The notes: generated by a model not told the origin, from the letters alone. A DNA stretch of 64,000 bases from Motacilla alba alba (GCF_015832195.1 NC_052018.1:68571666-68635665); one strand, 5' to 3'; counted from the stretch's first letter, positions 26,466 to 39,769 are shown. Translations and numbers: made by a program.

Positions 26466-29400
26466 CCCATAGCACTGTATCTCCATTTGGATAGCATTGA
26501 TCTGACCATAAGGACTTCAGACTTGTCACAGCATCCCCAGCAGAACTTGACACCTACCCCTGCTCTATTCTTCTGCCTTTTGACATTTGTAATCAATATT
26601 TGCCTTGCTTGTTATCCTGCTGCCATTGCACTTCTTCCATTACAAATCTAGCCATTAAAGAAATATTATTAGAAAAGATTTGCTGTAAATCTTACTTGTC
26701 CTAATAGCAATCCATAGAACAGAAAAGCCAGACTGTTATAATCCCACGTAGGGTGGATGTTTCCCCTTTTAATTAAAAAAAAACTTGAAAGAGTAAGACT
26801 GATGACATCTCTATTTTTCCCTTTTAGTCATCTTTCTTCAAATTTCCTAGGTAGCAGCATAGAGGTGCTGAAACTTTTGGCCAGGTTATGCCTCACATCC
26901 TCTCATAGGAGCATTCAAGAAGAACGCTGCACTGTAAATTTTCAATTTTTGACCAGATGTGTGCTTGTCCTAGAGCCAACAGGCACTCCTGACAGCCATT
27001 TATGATGTACAGCTGTCTAATGAGCTGGAAGTTAATCTCTAAATGGTTCATTTGCAGTGTGATCAGGGAGAGGCTGGTGCATCGGGTCATGCTGCCATGG
27101 GCCACTGAGGAAAGCGGGTGGAAAGGAACCAGCCATCAGACCACTGAGCTGTTTGTACAGGCTGCATTTGGCCTGCAGCAGAGGTCAGCTGCTCTTTCTT
27201 GTGGCACAATTTGCAAGGAGAGAACATGTGAGTTCTCACACATACTATCCTCTCACTAGTGTGAATATTTATCATTCTCAGCTCAAAGCTGAAACTGTGA
27301 ATGCAATCCCATTGCACTGGTGAAACCTTCTGGATCAACAAATCACTCTTGCCAACAAAGTGTCAAATTCTGCTTTATGACAAATGCAACACTGTCAAAA
27401 TAGGCAGAAAAGCATCAGCAATTACAGAGTTAAACATAATAGAGTAGGCAAATTTGAGATGTAGTAAAATCAACAGTGAACTAAATCCCCTTCACCTCCT
27501 CAGGTCTTTCCCAGACAGGTGAAAAGAAGGGCATACAGCCATTTCTTCTTGTAAGAATCAGAGTGCTTAAAATGGTGCTGCAAAATTGCAGTGCACCAGG
27601 ACTGAAAGTTCAGAAGAACATCACTGTGTATAGAAAGAACTAACAAATCCTGAGGGCTGACATAAACTGTGTAAGAACCAAATGTCTAAGCATTAGAAAC
27701 AAAGACAGAACTTCTGCTGTGAGTTTCAGCCTTAGAGATTGGAAGCAAAGAAAGAGGAAAAGTATCTCTGTATAATTGTCAGACAAAAAAAAAATCATAA
27801 ATCTTTGGTGTTATACAGGCTTGGAAAGATCAGTTCCAGAACTCATTTCAAATACATAGAGGAAAGAGGAATCCCAAGGATCAAACTAGTGTTATAGAAT
27901 GAATAGATGGATAGTGGCTTTAAAATTGCACTGAAAATATTGAGGTATTTCCAAATCACTTATGTTTGGAATAGTGTTTGATTGGAATTTGTGAAAACAA
28001 AACCAAAATAAAAATAATAATTTCTTGTTAATATGATAGTGACCAATTTACAGAAACAAGGTTCTTAGCTTGGATTCAGGCAGTTTGGTCTGGATGACTA
28101 AAGTTTGTAGTCACGAAGCTGTGCATCAACAGATTTCCCCACCCACATCCCATGCCTCCCAAAGCACATGTAAAGTGGGTGGCAATGACTCAGTTCCATA
28201 TCTTTGTAAATCAGCCTGAAGTCCTCTCCTTTCTCTGCCCCTTTGTCTCCTTTGTGCTGCAGATCAATCAGATAAGGCCCTGGGATGCAGAGGAGCCCTG
28301 CAAGTGCACTCACAGTCAGCCTGTACTCATACCCATCCTCATAAGAAGTTCTTGTAAATAATTGAAGAGATTAATGATGTGGAGTCTCATGCTCAGGAGA
28401 CTCAATATTTAATCATTAATCTAACACATGCTTCGCTACGGCACGGAGCCTATTACAGATAAAACTTAAGAGGAATATTTATTGATCACTGCAATACCTC
28501 TGTAATATTTTTAATTGCTAGTTTTTCTTTGCAGTTATAGTCACTAGAGCTGTGAAAACAGCCAAGTAGAACCGGTAACACTAGTTCAACTAATTAAAGT
28601 TTAAATTAGTTTGATCTCCATGTCTTTTGCAGTTAATTATCACTCTAATACCTACAACAATAAAGTCAAATTTAATCCATGAATCACACTGGATTATCTC
28701 ATGATAATAACAGCAATAAAGGAAAATGATACGCAGTGGGAACTTGGCTCTCAGAACCAAACAAGCTTTCAGGAATAAAATACTAATGAATAATACACTT
28801 CATTACAGACAAAACACTACTCCCCATCAAGAGTACCATCAAATTATACAGTATTACTGACGATGATAGCTGGAAAGACATATCATAGACATGAAATCCT
28901 TCCAAGAAAAGGATTGAGTCATCTGTATGCTTTTTTTGCTGAAACATATTCATTTCACCCTTGGAAAGGAAGGAGCTCTGTAACAGCAAGAGCAAGCTCT
29001 TTAAATATTTCCCTACATGTAGAGTGGATGATAAGAATCAGTGTGTCATGCTGGGGTTTTTTCCCTCTTTCATTCATATTGAATTTTTCTTTTTAACTCT
29101 GGGATTTCAGGCAGTTTATAGATTTTTTTCCTTCAGAACAGAGGCCAAAACACAAGGTTTCCAGAAACTAAGCTGGTAACTTCCCACAGATTCAGACTCC
29201 ATTTTGTTCATTCTCCAAGCAGTTTCATTATTTGGCAATTTTGGATGGATGATGTTCTGCCTTCAACTAGACAGCATGAAAGAACCCTACTGCCTCATCT
29301 CTTGATTTATTGCCCAAAGGTTGGGGTACTTCTAACAAGAAATTTCAGCCTCTCAGGGCTGGAGTATTTGAACCACTGTTACCCCTATGCTAAGGGCAGT

Positions 29401-30584
29401 GTAGCCTTCACAGCGGCTAGTTTATTTCCGACTGAAAGATTCAAGAAACTTGCTGATTAGCATGTACAGTTTTCACAACATCACTGGATTCCGAGGTCTC
29501 CCCATGCACATGCTAAGGGGATAAAAAAGACTCTCAGAGCAGGGATCAGATTTATCACATCAGTTAGCATGATGACCCTAGCAGTCCATAGCATTAAACA
29601 AGCTCCTTACTCATAACTTTGGGTCACTTCTCTGGTGAAGGGCCTGGCTTTCCAGATGCATTACACCAAGCATGGCACAGGCTGGACTTTGAATTTTACA
29701 TAGGCACGTGAGGATCAGGGATCTTTCTCTTCTCTGTCAGGAAACACTCTGCAATGGACTGTAAGATAGATAGAAGACATTTCTTACCTGCTATAACTCA
29801 TGTTTTATGGCAAGCTTAAAAATGAGCAACATATTGCTATTTAGGCAGCAAGCTAAGATAGTGATGGAGCCATCTCTGTGCTTGTAGGGAGGGATCGACC
29901 TCAATTAATGAATTCTACCTTAAGCCATTACAGAATACATCTCCTACTGTGAATTATCAAATTAATGATGTGCAAAAGTGACAACATATTAATTATCCCA
30001 AGAGCTGTGGCAATGTTAATGAGGCAAACTGAACATGGAGGAGAAGGCAGAATAGCATTTCTTTCTTTTTTCTTCTGGGAATTATCTTTTTTCAGGATTT
30101 GGCCTAAGAGCAGTGATTGCGCAGATTGTTACACTGCTGGGTTATACTCTCTAATCACAGTGGGCATTTGTAGGAAATGAACATGAGGAAGAATATAAAA
30201 GTTGAACATTAGGAAAATGCTTACCGAGCTCTTTCAGTGGGAGTTAAGAGAAATGACCATGGAGACTGGGATGTATAGAAAATCCACTACAGTACACCCT
30301 ACAGGCCTGCCCTTTGGAAACACCTGATTGCCTTTACCAGGCCCTTGACTGCAGAGAAGCCAAAGATGGTGGCACTCCTCAGATCTTACAGCTGTGTGGA
30401 GGGACAAGGATCACCCACCCACCTTGTGGGAATTAATAGTTCCCCTCCTGATTCCCCCTGATTCCTGCTGAGTTTGGCCAGTCTCTTTGGATGGGCCCTT
30501 GAATTCAGGGGAGAGTCTCATTGTGGAAGTTAAATACCAAAATGATGGAAAATTGCTGCCTAGCATTTTGGCTTAAACCCTTGT
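26466..30584. other. Unassigned non-coding DNA
   Basis: No gene or repeat family recognised. The intervals 28360-28720 and 29890-30010 are TAAT/ATTA-rich without being simple repeats and contain a few CpGs (for example near 28435-28446). They are candidates for conserved non-coding elements, untested. Open frames are 60-85 codons and unremarkable. Confidence 0.55.
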
Positions 30585-31275
30585 TATAAATAAGAAGCTT
30601 GACTAGGCCAATATTCAAGCAGCAATCAATTGATTAATTAATATGGTAAAGTATGAGCAAAACAGCTCTGGGTACAGTGGGGGAAGTTTTCCCTCCAGCT
30701 GCACACCGATGGTTGAGGCTTACAGGTATTTATAGGGGTACACACACGCTTTCTTAGCAGTTTCTATTCTCAATTTTCATGTCACAATTCCATACACTAT
30801 TGTGAGTTAGTTTTTCTCAGGATGTACCCCAGAAAGGAGTATCCCCAGATGGTGGGGTCCCACTTCTGAAAGAAGAAAGAGGTCTCCCAGCTGGTGCGGT
30901 CCAGACTCCAGATGTGTGTCCACCTTTCAATTGCAAAGACTATAAATCTCATAACAGTGATGTCCAGCTTCCCCTGGTCCAAGCTATCAATCCTTGAGTT
31001 GATGTTCGTCTTCTTTTCTCAAGTTGCTTTTTACATTTTGCTAAGGTGTTGAGATAAGCATGTTTCCTTTACATATATTCTAAAGCTATAGTTTCAAAGC
31101 TCCTTACTACAAGCAATATTCTAAAATTATACTTCAAAAGGTTATTATTGCAAAGCTGTTCAATGCTTAGCTCCGTGCAGAAAGTTCCTGTCAAATAGCA
31201 ACATCCTTAAAGCTTTAATTCAGATGCTATAATGGTTAATTGCAAACAAAAGATAGGTTCAAAGGCCTTCTTCCA
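30585..31275 (-). mobile_element. Endogenous retrovirus LTR, probably solo
   Basis: Read on the minus strand, this has the layout of an avian retroviral LTR. A long U3 runs from about 31275 to 30740. A TATA box (CTATAAATA, plus coordinates 30727-30735) follows. About 95 bases later comes an A/T-rich ATTAATTAATCAATTG stretch (plus 30626-30641) that looks like a decayed polyadenylation signal. The sequence then ends in a short U5-like piece. I recognise the body as similar to an LTR family common in songbirds; that is memory, not a search. No internal retroviral genes are visible on either side, so it is probably a solo LTR. Borders are approximate and I could not find a clear target duplication. 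The 61-codon minus frame at 30797-30982 lies in U3 and is not a gene. Confidence 0.6.
30727..30735 (-). promoter_or_regulatory. TATA box of the LTR at 30585-31275
   Basis: CTATAAATA on the minus strand, placed about 95 bases before the polyadenylation-like stretch. This spacing fits U3/R of a short-R retroviral LTR. Confidence 0.5.
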
Positions 31276-31399
31276 TGCTTTACTCCCTTGGTTATTTATT
31301 GGAATTTGTCTTTTAACTGTCCCATGATTTCCACGCATATCACAATCACAAGTACACACATTGCCTGTATGTACCTGACACAAAACACAACTTTGTATT

Positions 31400-31690
31400 T
31401 CACACCCTTCTCCTATTTAATGGCTCCACAACCTTCTTGGGCAGCCCATTCTGCCTGACAACCTCTTCCATCAAGAAATCCATCTTAATGTCCAGTCTGA
31501 ATCTCTCCTGCCAGATCTTGAGGCCATGTCTTTTTGTCCTGTCACTTGGTTGCTTAGAAGAGGCCAACCCTCACCTGGCTACACACTCCTTTCAGGGAGT
31601 TGTAGGGAGCAATAAGGTCTCTTCTCCAGGCTAAACACCCCCAGTTCCCTCAGCCACTCCTCATAGGGCTTACCCTCTAAATCCTTCACC
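31400..31690 (-). mobile_element. CR1 LINE fragment, 3' region
   Basis: Plus-strand reading shows 'cttcttgggcagcccattct', then 'cttgaggccatgtctttttg', then 'gtcctgtcacttgg', 'tcctttcagggagttgtagg' with 'agcaataaggtctcttctcc', 'aggctaaacacccccagttc' and 'cctcagccactcctcatagg'. This is the reverse complement of the CR1 3' region, in order. The copy adjoins the LTR at 30585-31275 at a distance of about 130 bases. The true terminus (lower coordinate) is eroded, and the 5' edge near 31690 is where the resemblance stops. Confidence 0.9.
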
Positions 31691-34600
31691 AGGAAGGAAG
31701 GAATAAGTTGAAAAACTGTCACCTAATGAAAGTAAATAGAGGAATAAAGTAAAAATTGCAATTCTTTCAATTCAACACAATATAAAGGTCTTTTCTGAAC
31801 TTTGTGAAGCAAAACCAAAAAAGGTTATTTGCTAAATCCTTTCTCAGTTTCAAGGAGAAGAAGATGCACATCAAAGACAAAGATCATCTCCAATTTTCAC
31901 AACTAACTTTCCCACAGCTAATTATGCCTGCTAAGACAACTCATTACTTCTTTTGATCTTCTTGAAGCAGTGGGGAGATAGCTTAATATGCATCCTTCTT
32001 TAGCTAGAAAGAATTGAAATGCAATTTTCTTTATCTATTCCCAGTTGATTTGGAAATAAAACTAAAATTATTCAAGGAACACACAATCTTAAAGAGCAAT
32101 GTCATCTTGCATCAGAATTTTAAAAGAAAAAACAGTCAGAAAGATTACAGAATTTCACTGCATTGTGTTGTTTCAGAGCCAGCAAGAAGACATCCAGCAT
32201 AGTGAGCCAACATATTTTTTCTTTTTTTTAATCCAGATCACTGAGAAAAAAGAGCAGAAAGCTAAACAGCCCAGGGGACAGCTGATCCAGACCACATATG
32301 CAGCTGCTCTCTGGACACATTCAGGGGGTCAGCAGAGCAGAGGGGCTCAGGCAGGGGCCAGGGTGATGCCTCCTCCCTTCACATCAGCTCACCTGGCCAG
32401 GAAGCACCAAAATTTGCCTGGCTAGGTGAGGGAGGGGAGAACCTCCTAGAAACCAGGGAAGACTGGAAAAACACGAGGCAGGGGACAGGGCCAGCTGGCC
32501 CATCTTCCCAAATGATTTCATATGAAGGTTTGGATAAAATCAATAAATTATCATGAAGCACTTTGGATTTTGTGAGATTGGTATTTCTCAGCATTGCTGA
32601 GGTAAGGAAAATGTGCAGGCTGAGCAGGAAAAAAAGGTCAATGAGGACTGTGGTTTTCTTATAAAGCTTTAAATAGATTGGCAGAGTGTGTGTTCTAAAT
32701 TCACTGCCTTAACAGCGAGTCTCCAAATGAAAAAAATTGTTCCTCATCACATTCATTTTGTGACATAAATGACACAGAGAGGACTGGGCAGGGCACTCAT
32801 TTACTTCCACTCCAATACCTTTGAGCATGAGGCAAGCTGAATAGGGCTTACTTGGAGTCTGATTTTTGTATTGGCAGGAACGTCAGTTCTCAGATTCCCT
32901 GGAGAAGACAGAGAGGGAGAGGAAGGAAAATGAAGGCAGAGCTGTCTATCAAATAATTTCCTCTTTTATTTTGCGACCCTGAAAGCAAAGTAAGACAACT
33001 TACCCTTATGCTGGTCATGACTTCTGCTGCCTTCCTCTGTCAATATCCTGCACTCCTGAAGTCTTTTGTCTCTGGACAGGAGGAAAACATCACCAGGATA
33101 CATCTCAAGTCTTTCCTGTGACAGGGCACTCCCATCAAGAAAAGGAATATAGTTCTTTTAGCAATGCGCAATCAAGTCCAAACTGGACGTGTGAGACTTG
33201 CTTTAGTAATTATATCAATGCAAATGCAAGACCTCACCAGGTTTACTCTTAGGAGAGCTAATTTAGAAAAAATAGTGAATGCTAAATTTAGGAAACCTGT
33301 AAAGAGAAAGAAAAGAATCAGCATACAATTTACCATGGTAGATAAAATCACATCCAAATCTAAGAAAATCCATTAGAATGCCACAGATTATTACAGAAAA
33401 TATGCAGCCCCTTAACTAATATACAAAAAATATTCTTGAATTTGTATGCTAATAAAGATAAATATTCTGATGTGAAGTTATTTTTCATATGCTAGAAACC
33501 TAATATCAGATCATAATTATCCAGGGGCACCTCACTGTTCACACCTAGCATACAGAAAGCTGTCTTTATGTAGATAGACATGGTCAACAACAAAGAGGCT
33601 TAGGAGGAAATTTAATCTAATCTCAGTGCAAGGTTACTCTTCCAGTGGCTGATTATCTCCTTATTCAGAAAACCATTTCTCAGCTCTGGAGGCAAAAAGT
33701 GTCAAATAGTATTATTTTATGATGATGGTTTCTGTTTTACAGTACCGAGCAATGTTATTTCTTTTCTCTCCATGCAATCCTGTGTTTTCTCTGTGTGAGC
33801 TGCAGAGCATATGCAGATCCTGACTTTGGGAGGTCAGGAGTTTGACACAATCTTCTTCTGGGGGAGGTTTTTTCTCAATTTGCATATGCTGTTATTGGTC
33901 TTTTTCTGCAACCCAAGTAAGTGAGTCCAATTATGAAACCCTGCTGTGATCAATAAACATTGGAATTGTTGCAAGTATTTGGGGAATAAGATATGAGGCT
34001 TTCCAGCATGAAGTCTGTTCAAAATAGGAGAAAATGCAGTAGCTGAAAAGCCAATTTCTAAAAGGAAAAAATCTGTTTATTGAAAAACACTGAGATTTGA
34101 GACTTTATGTTCTTTTTTCATTTCAAAGAAGTCACTCTTATGGTTGATGAAGGGCTTTTTTCAATGTACTTTGTATTTGTAATAAATCAGGAAGTAAATA
34201 ATAGGAATATCTAGCATTTGGAAGGCCATTTAAATACCTTATCTTAACCTACTTTGTAAAAATATTTACATTTACGGCAAGCATATAACCCTTGTTGCTA
34301 TTTGTATTAATAGTCATTATAGCTACTATAATGAATGTCATATTAAAAATCACCAAGTTATTTGAAATTCTAAGGAAAATACTTGCATGAAAGAAAGAAA
34401 TATAAGATTTTTTTCTCTGGTTTGTTCAAGCAAACTCATGGATGTGATCCATATGATCATGTGAAGTCAGTTGTATGGCTATGAGAGCCATATTTTCACT
34501 GTACTTTCAGGACACAGACTCCCTTCAAAAAAAAGTCACGGTGGACACATGGATTTGCTGGAACTCTCTCTGTACCATACTTTTCACTTAATTGGGTGGT

Positions 34601-37600
34601 ATTTAAATGAATGATTTTATCTTTAGGTGGACTTTATACCCAAGCCCCAAAGTCAGTAAGCCTTTGACAGGTTGCTAAGAAGAAAGGATATGATTATCTG
34701 CAAGCAGGTGCAGTTTTAGATGTTTAAAGATATAAAACACAGAAATCAAAAAGAGAAGAATTTCAAGCAGCACAGAGCTGCAATCAGCCCCTCACAAAGA
34801 ATCAATCCATCAAGCACAAAATTGTATAGAATAAATGTAGGTCAGCTTTGAAAGTAATTCTAGTCCTCCTCTAATCCCTCCACCCACCCACCTGTGCACA
34901 CACCTTTTCAAACTGCTTCTCCCAAGTGGCCATGTATCACCTCTGTTAATGACATGAGTAAATCCCAGAGATGATAGCTAGGAATCTCCCTGATCTCACC
35001 ATGAGCGATTCACTCTCCAGCAACAGCTGGCAACCAACTAGCTGTCAAGCAGTTGCTGCTTGCTTTAATACAATGCAATCGGAAAGGACAGGCTTAGGAG
35101 AAAGGGTTTAAATAAATCTCTCAAGTGTCATGAATACATTTGGTCAACAGATGACAGTTTAATATATGGCAAATTATTGGGGTCCAGATCCTCACCCCGG
35201 TACAGTTTCAGCAGTGCCTTGAGAGAATTGAAAGAAAAATTGCTCAATGTGCAATATATGCTTTCAGCAGGGAATATCTCTAGCCAAGGTAATGATGCAG
35301 TAAATCCTTTCAGCTTTGCTATATAGTTTGGAAAGTCCTAAGAAGGTATCTTCACTGTAATTCTAACATAGACTCAGGCTATCATCATTCATCTCACTGA
35401 GAATCCCAAGGAATTTTCCTGAGATAGGTGTTCTTAGACACCTTTTGTGGGGCAGGAATCAAATGCAACAAGGAGTGTGCAATGCTCCCTTTGGGTCACA
35501 ACGTCCTTCAGAAATTATATCCACCTCTGGTTAAAAACACACCCTTCACTCTAATCTGCTATGTAGGGCAAGAGGACCCCTGTTCATTCAGCCATGATGT
35601 GAACCAGATTTTAAAGCCTTCCTCCTTTCCTTCATCTTCCTTCCTTTATTTCACTTCTTCTTCACAATGCCAGCAATCACTAATTGTGGCACTACACTGA
35701 GAGCCATGAGGGAACTGATCCAGCTTAAAAATGTTTTTTTTTGCTGTTACTGCTCTACTGATATTTTTCAAACCCAGAGCTGTTCCCTGACCAAGTTTTT
35801 TATTTTGCTTTTATATGAAAGTTAAGCTACTCTCAACTTTTTACACAGATATAATATTCAGATAAATGCAATGCAATTTTACTCTTAAAGCAACAGAAAA
35901 TCAAAGGCTTAATAACAAATCAAATACATTACCCTTAAAATTATAAAAATATTGAGAAATAAAGAATGAAGTTATATAAATATCAAGAAATAAATAATTA
36001 CTAATAGCTCAGCAGTGAGGTCAAATGTATTATGTGATGTTTAGACCACGACCTAGGTACCCATTGCAATGTTTCCTACATAGATTTTAATCCTCGCCCA
36101 GTAAATAACTTCTTCTTGCCTCTGCCTCAGCCTTCTAGTGATATAATCCTCACTTTGAAGGTTCTTGATGAATGTTTGATAACACTTACGAAAAATTAAG
36201 GATGACAGCTTCAAGTGCCTCAAGTCTTTGAGCTATAACACTCCAGTGAATAACTTTTTCAACTATTTTCAAACTCTTAAAAAAAGGGAGGGGGGGAATG
36301 ATCTTTTAAGCAGCATCCTCATCCAAAATCAACACTGAAAGGATAATCTTGTTCTGAGCTAACATGCTAAAAAGAGAGAAATCCCTACATATTCCACTCA
36401 GTAGATTTCCCCACTTTCCCCCTACTCACAACCTTGAGGTAGATTCGAGTCAGTGCATTTAAAATTAGATTTCCTGGCCACGAATGAGTCCAACTCTGAC
36501 ACAGCAACAGGGAAATGTATGACACTTCAATTTTTACTCACCTGCCTGGGAACCTACACCTGCTTCAGTCATTTGCAGCCTGGAGAAGTCTCATTAAAGA
36601 CAGTAATTTTTTAAAAAGCACATTTTTTATAAAAGGTGCAGTCTCCCGAAACAGAAAGTGGTAGTACTAAATGAATTATTAATAAACTTCAGTGAAAATT
36701 GTTGTGACATATGATAAGACAAAAAAAAAAGCTGTTTTTCATTCAGCATCCCTACATCTCTACATTGCCATAGGCACTGGATCTGTCCCTTATGTTGCTC
36801 TCTCTGCCTTAAATCCTGCATCCCTTTGCCTGGTGCTACTATACTAATTCTGATGGAAAAAATAGACACCTATCTTAAACTTCTTGTCAAATCTGTCAAG
36901 GATAATACAGGATTCTACAATCTAATAGTGCCAGATAGTGGCACTACACAAATCAGTGGAAGAGTGTGATATATAGAAATACATAGAAACATAATCCATC
37001 TCAAAAGGTTTTGGCAAGATATCACGAAAGAAATACACCTATCTTACTCTTGACCTGTTAAGTCTCAAATTGTGGCTATTCTTACATTCTTAAGTTTTCA
37101 TGCAACCAGGTCCAGGCATTTAAATCCTGGTTAAGATTGTGAATACAAACTCTTGATCTCCTTTGTCAGTGGGAAAACAGAACAGTGTCTATTATTCTTA
37201 TATTACACTTCAATGAAAGGAAAACGAAACATTTAATTGAAGTATTTAATCTGCTTTGAATTTTTACTGTACATTGTGATTCTCTATGAATGTAGAAGCT
37301 GAGAGCTGACAGAAGAACAGGAGAAAGGACTTTCCTTCTCCTCTTCCAATGGTGCTATGGATGATACTTGTGGGAGGCAAAAGTGTGATATCTGCTGTAG
37401 TATATAAAGCTCCACTTAATATTGTTAGTAATGCCAAATCTACACACAAAGCCTAACAAAAACAATTACAAAGATGACAAGGCAATTTCTGCCTCTTAAA
37501 TTGTGATGTTTTCAACACAGTTTTGGGAGCAATATTGACAGAGCACAGTTTTTCCAATCTCCAAGACATGAACTGATCTCCCCTGGGCCATACCAGTTCT

Positions 37601-37922
37601 CAGATGGTTTAGTTGTTTACTTCTAGCTACTTTTTTGGCCACAGGTACAAAGAGGCATAAAAAAAGGTTTTGACTCTCCTGAGTGCCAAAGCCAGACTTC
37701 TGTAAAGTCTGCAGGGAGCCTTAGGGCAAGGTGAGCAATAGGGAAGAGAACAGATCAAATGACAGTGGAAGGACAAACAAGGTCAAGGATTCAGCTTTCA
37801 CTTGAGTGCTATTCAGGACTCTCTAACACAAATGGAGGGATAACAAGCTCTGTGGTGCAACATGCAGCAGGCTGCAGCTTCCTGAGGGGTGGAAAGACAC
37901 ACAAGTTTTAGACCCAGCTCTT
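31691..37922. other. Unassigned non-coding DNA
   Basis: No gene or repeat family recognised over 6.2 kb. A GC-richer patch lies at 32260-32510. An A/T-rich, loosely repeated stretch lies at 35940-36000. Open frames reach 108 codons (32099-32425, which runs through the GC-rich patch) and show no domain. Confidence 0.55.
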
Positions 37923-37975
37923 TCTTTCTATGTCAGATGCTCAGATGCTTTCTTCCTATGTCAGATGCTCAATGA
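37921..37975. repeat. 28-bp tandem duplication, two copies
   Basis: The word ctatgtcagatgctca occurs at 37928-37943 and again at 37956-37971, with a similar tttctt lead before each. This is a simple local duplication. Confidence 0.85.
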
Positions 37976-38004
37976 TCTTCCACTGTACTCAATCCCCTAA
38001 AGTG

Positions 38005-38880
38005 CCTATTTGTGTCTTCTACTGGGGAGCACAGAACTGGACCCAGCACTCAGTGCTGAGTAGAGGCAAAGGACCACTTCCCTCAAACTGTTAGCAGCAC
38101 CATGCATTGATGCAGCCCCTGATGCTGTTTGGACACCATTGCACCAAGGGCACTCTGCTGCTCAAGTTCACCTTGCTGACCATCAGGTCAGACCCCTGTA
38201 ATTTTTTCTACAGAGCTATTTTTCCATTACAACAGTGTATTTTGCATGGGGATTATGCCTCCCCACATGCAAAACTATGTTGAGCTGCATGAAATTGCTC
38301 TTAGTCCTGTTCTCCAGACTGATGAGATCTCTCTCCATGGCAGTAAAACCACCTGGTGTACAAGCCACCCATCCTTCTTTTGCATCACTTATGAACTTAC
38401 TGAGACTACATTTTGCCCCATTGTCCACATCATTCATGAAGATGTTGAACAGTACTACTCCAGCATTGACAGCTGGGGAGCACTGCTAGGGACAGGCCTC
38501 CAACTCATCTTTATGCTGCTGGATCATTCATTCATCCATCCAGTTTGCAATCTACCTCACTATGAAGCCCATGCTTCCTAAGTCTTTTTAACATTGCAGA
38601 CACTTGTGCATGTCCACTCCTAAAAATATGTTATTTAACCTGGTCCTCTTCCACCAAGAGTAAGGCATGTTTATGCCAGAATCCTGAACGCCAAGCTTCA
38701 CATTCCCAATCAGTTCTTCTGCAAGTGCAAGGTCCAGCAGAGCATCTTCCTTTATCAGATTCCCCATGTATGATCATAAATTTTCCACAATGCACCACAT
38801 TGCTGCATTGCCCTTTCCCTGGAAAGTGATTAAAGTCCACCAGTTGGCTGCCATATTTTACAGTTGTTAACCACATATGA
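38005..38880 (-). mobile_element. CR1 LINE, internally deleted (endonuclease fragment plus RT C-terminus and 3' region)
   Basis: Read on the minus strand from 38880 downwards, the first 260 bases encode CR1 endonuclease remnants: VDFNH near 38840, then in another frame EDALLDLALAEELIGNVKLG near 38750-38690. From about 38600 to 38200 the sequence is the later half of the reverse transcriptase. It includes LRKHGL, VVLFNIFMNDVDNG, and CSLSKFISDAKE where the FADD catalytic box should be, and then LHVGRHNP. It ends near 38010 in the 3' region ('agttctgtgctccccagta'). The fingers and first catalytic motif of the reverse transcriptase are absent between the two parts. The FADD box is destroyed (FISD). 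Stops and frame changes show it is long dead. Heavy divergence suggests an old subfamily. Confidence 0.85.
38216..38437 (-). pseudogene. CR1 reverse transcriptase C-terminal remnant
   Basis: This 73-codon open frame matches the end of the CR1 palm domain and the region after it. It has MNDVDNG, SLSKFISDAKE (in place of the FADD-containing box) and LHVGRHNP. It is part of the element at 38005-38880. The frame has survived by chance. The lost aspartates exclude polymerase activity. Confidence 0.8.
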
Positions 38881-38955
38881 ATTTAGGCCTAATGTTAAGA
38901 GAGAGCTGTGTGCGATTTGTTTGTAAAGCCAAGTCATCTACAATCTCATTTCCTG

Positions 38956-38987
38956 CCCCCCCCCCCCCCCCCCCCAAAAAAAAAAAA
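38956..38987. repeat. C20A12 homopolymer pair
   Basis: Twenty C in a row (38956-38975) are followed directly by twelve A (38976-38987). The G-run on the minus strand could form G-quadruplexes. Open frames through it encode proline or glycine runs and are not genes. Lengths of such runs are often misread. Confidence 0.9.
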
Positions 38988-39769
38988 GCCTCTTCTGTTC
39001 GTTCACTACACCTTGGAATGAATTTAAAATTTCTTTGGATGCATTCAGTTCTGCAGCTGCTGAGTCGCTCTGGCATGTACTTAATCATATTTATTGTCTG
39101 CGGAGTGATTTCTCTTTAAAGCAGGACAGCTTTGAGTTTACACACATAGGATAAGAAATTGTTGAGTGACTGCTTCATACCTTCTCTTTGATTGCTTTGA
39201 AGTCTACATGAATACAACCCAAGAGATAGTTTGAAAATATTGTGAATACTGAAATTTAAATAGTAACAATCACTCTCTGCTGCCTGTTGGATAACATTGA
39301 AAATTAAAAATACAGAGATTGAATATGTTTTCACTAGTGGAATTCAAGTGTCAGTCAACATTGGGGCAGGAGGGTTTAGAATTTTGAATTATACTTTTTA
39401 CCAAAATACTGCAATTCAGTCACATAAATATTTAAAATAGAAAAATTATTTATTTTTTATTTTCCATAAATTTATCTTGTTGCTAATTGAGGATGAGCAA
39501 AACAATTACAAAAATATGGTAAAATCATTCTCCCAGGCTTCAGGGTGTGTTTGTTGAAGTGCAACACATCTTTATTGTGCACCACTGCTTCTTTTGGTCA
39601 GAAGGGAAAAGAGAACATCTTTATGTAATATTCCTGCCACCCATGGATATCTGGCCACCATCTCAATAAGGGCATAAAGGCTTTACTGACCTAAACATCT
39701 GCCTTAAGGCAAAGTTCTGTGCTCCTGTGGATAAAGCAGCCTTCTGCCCTCTGCCTGTCTCCCCTGCCC
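38988..39769. other. Unassigned; may include sequence upstream of the next LTR
   Basis: No gene recognised. The end of this interval (from about 39540) may belong to the retroviral element that follows, because I could not place that element's left border. Confidence 0.45.
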
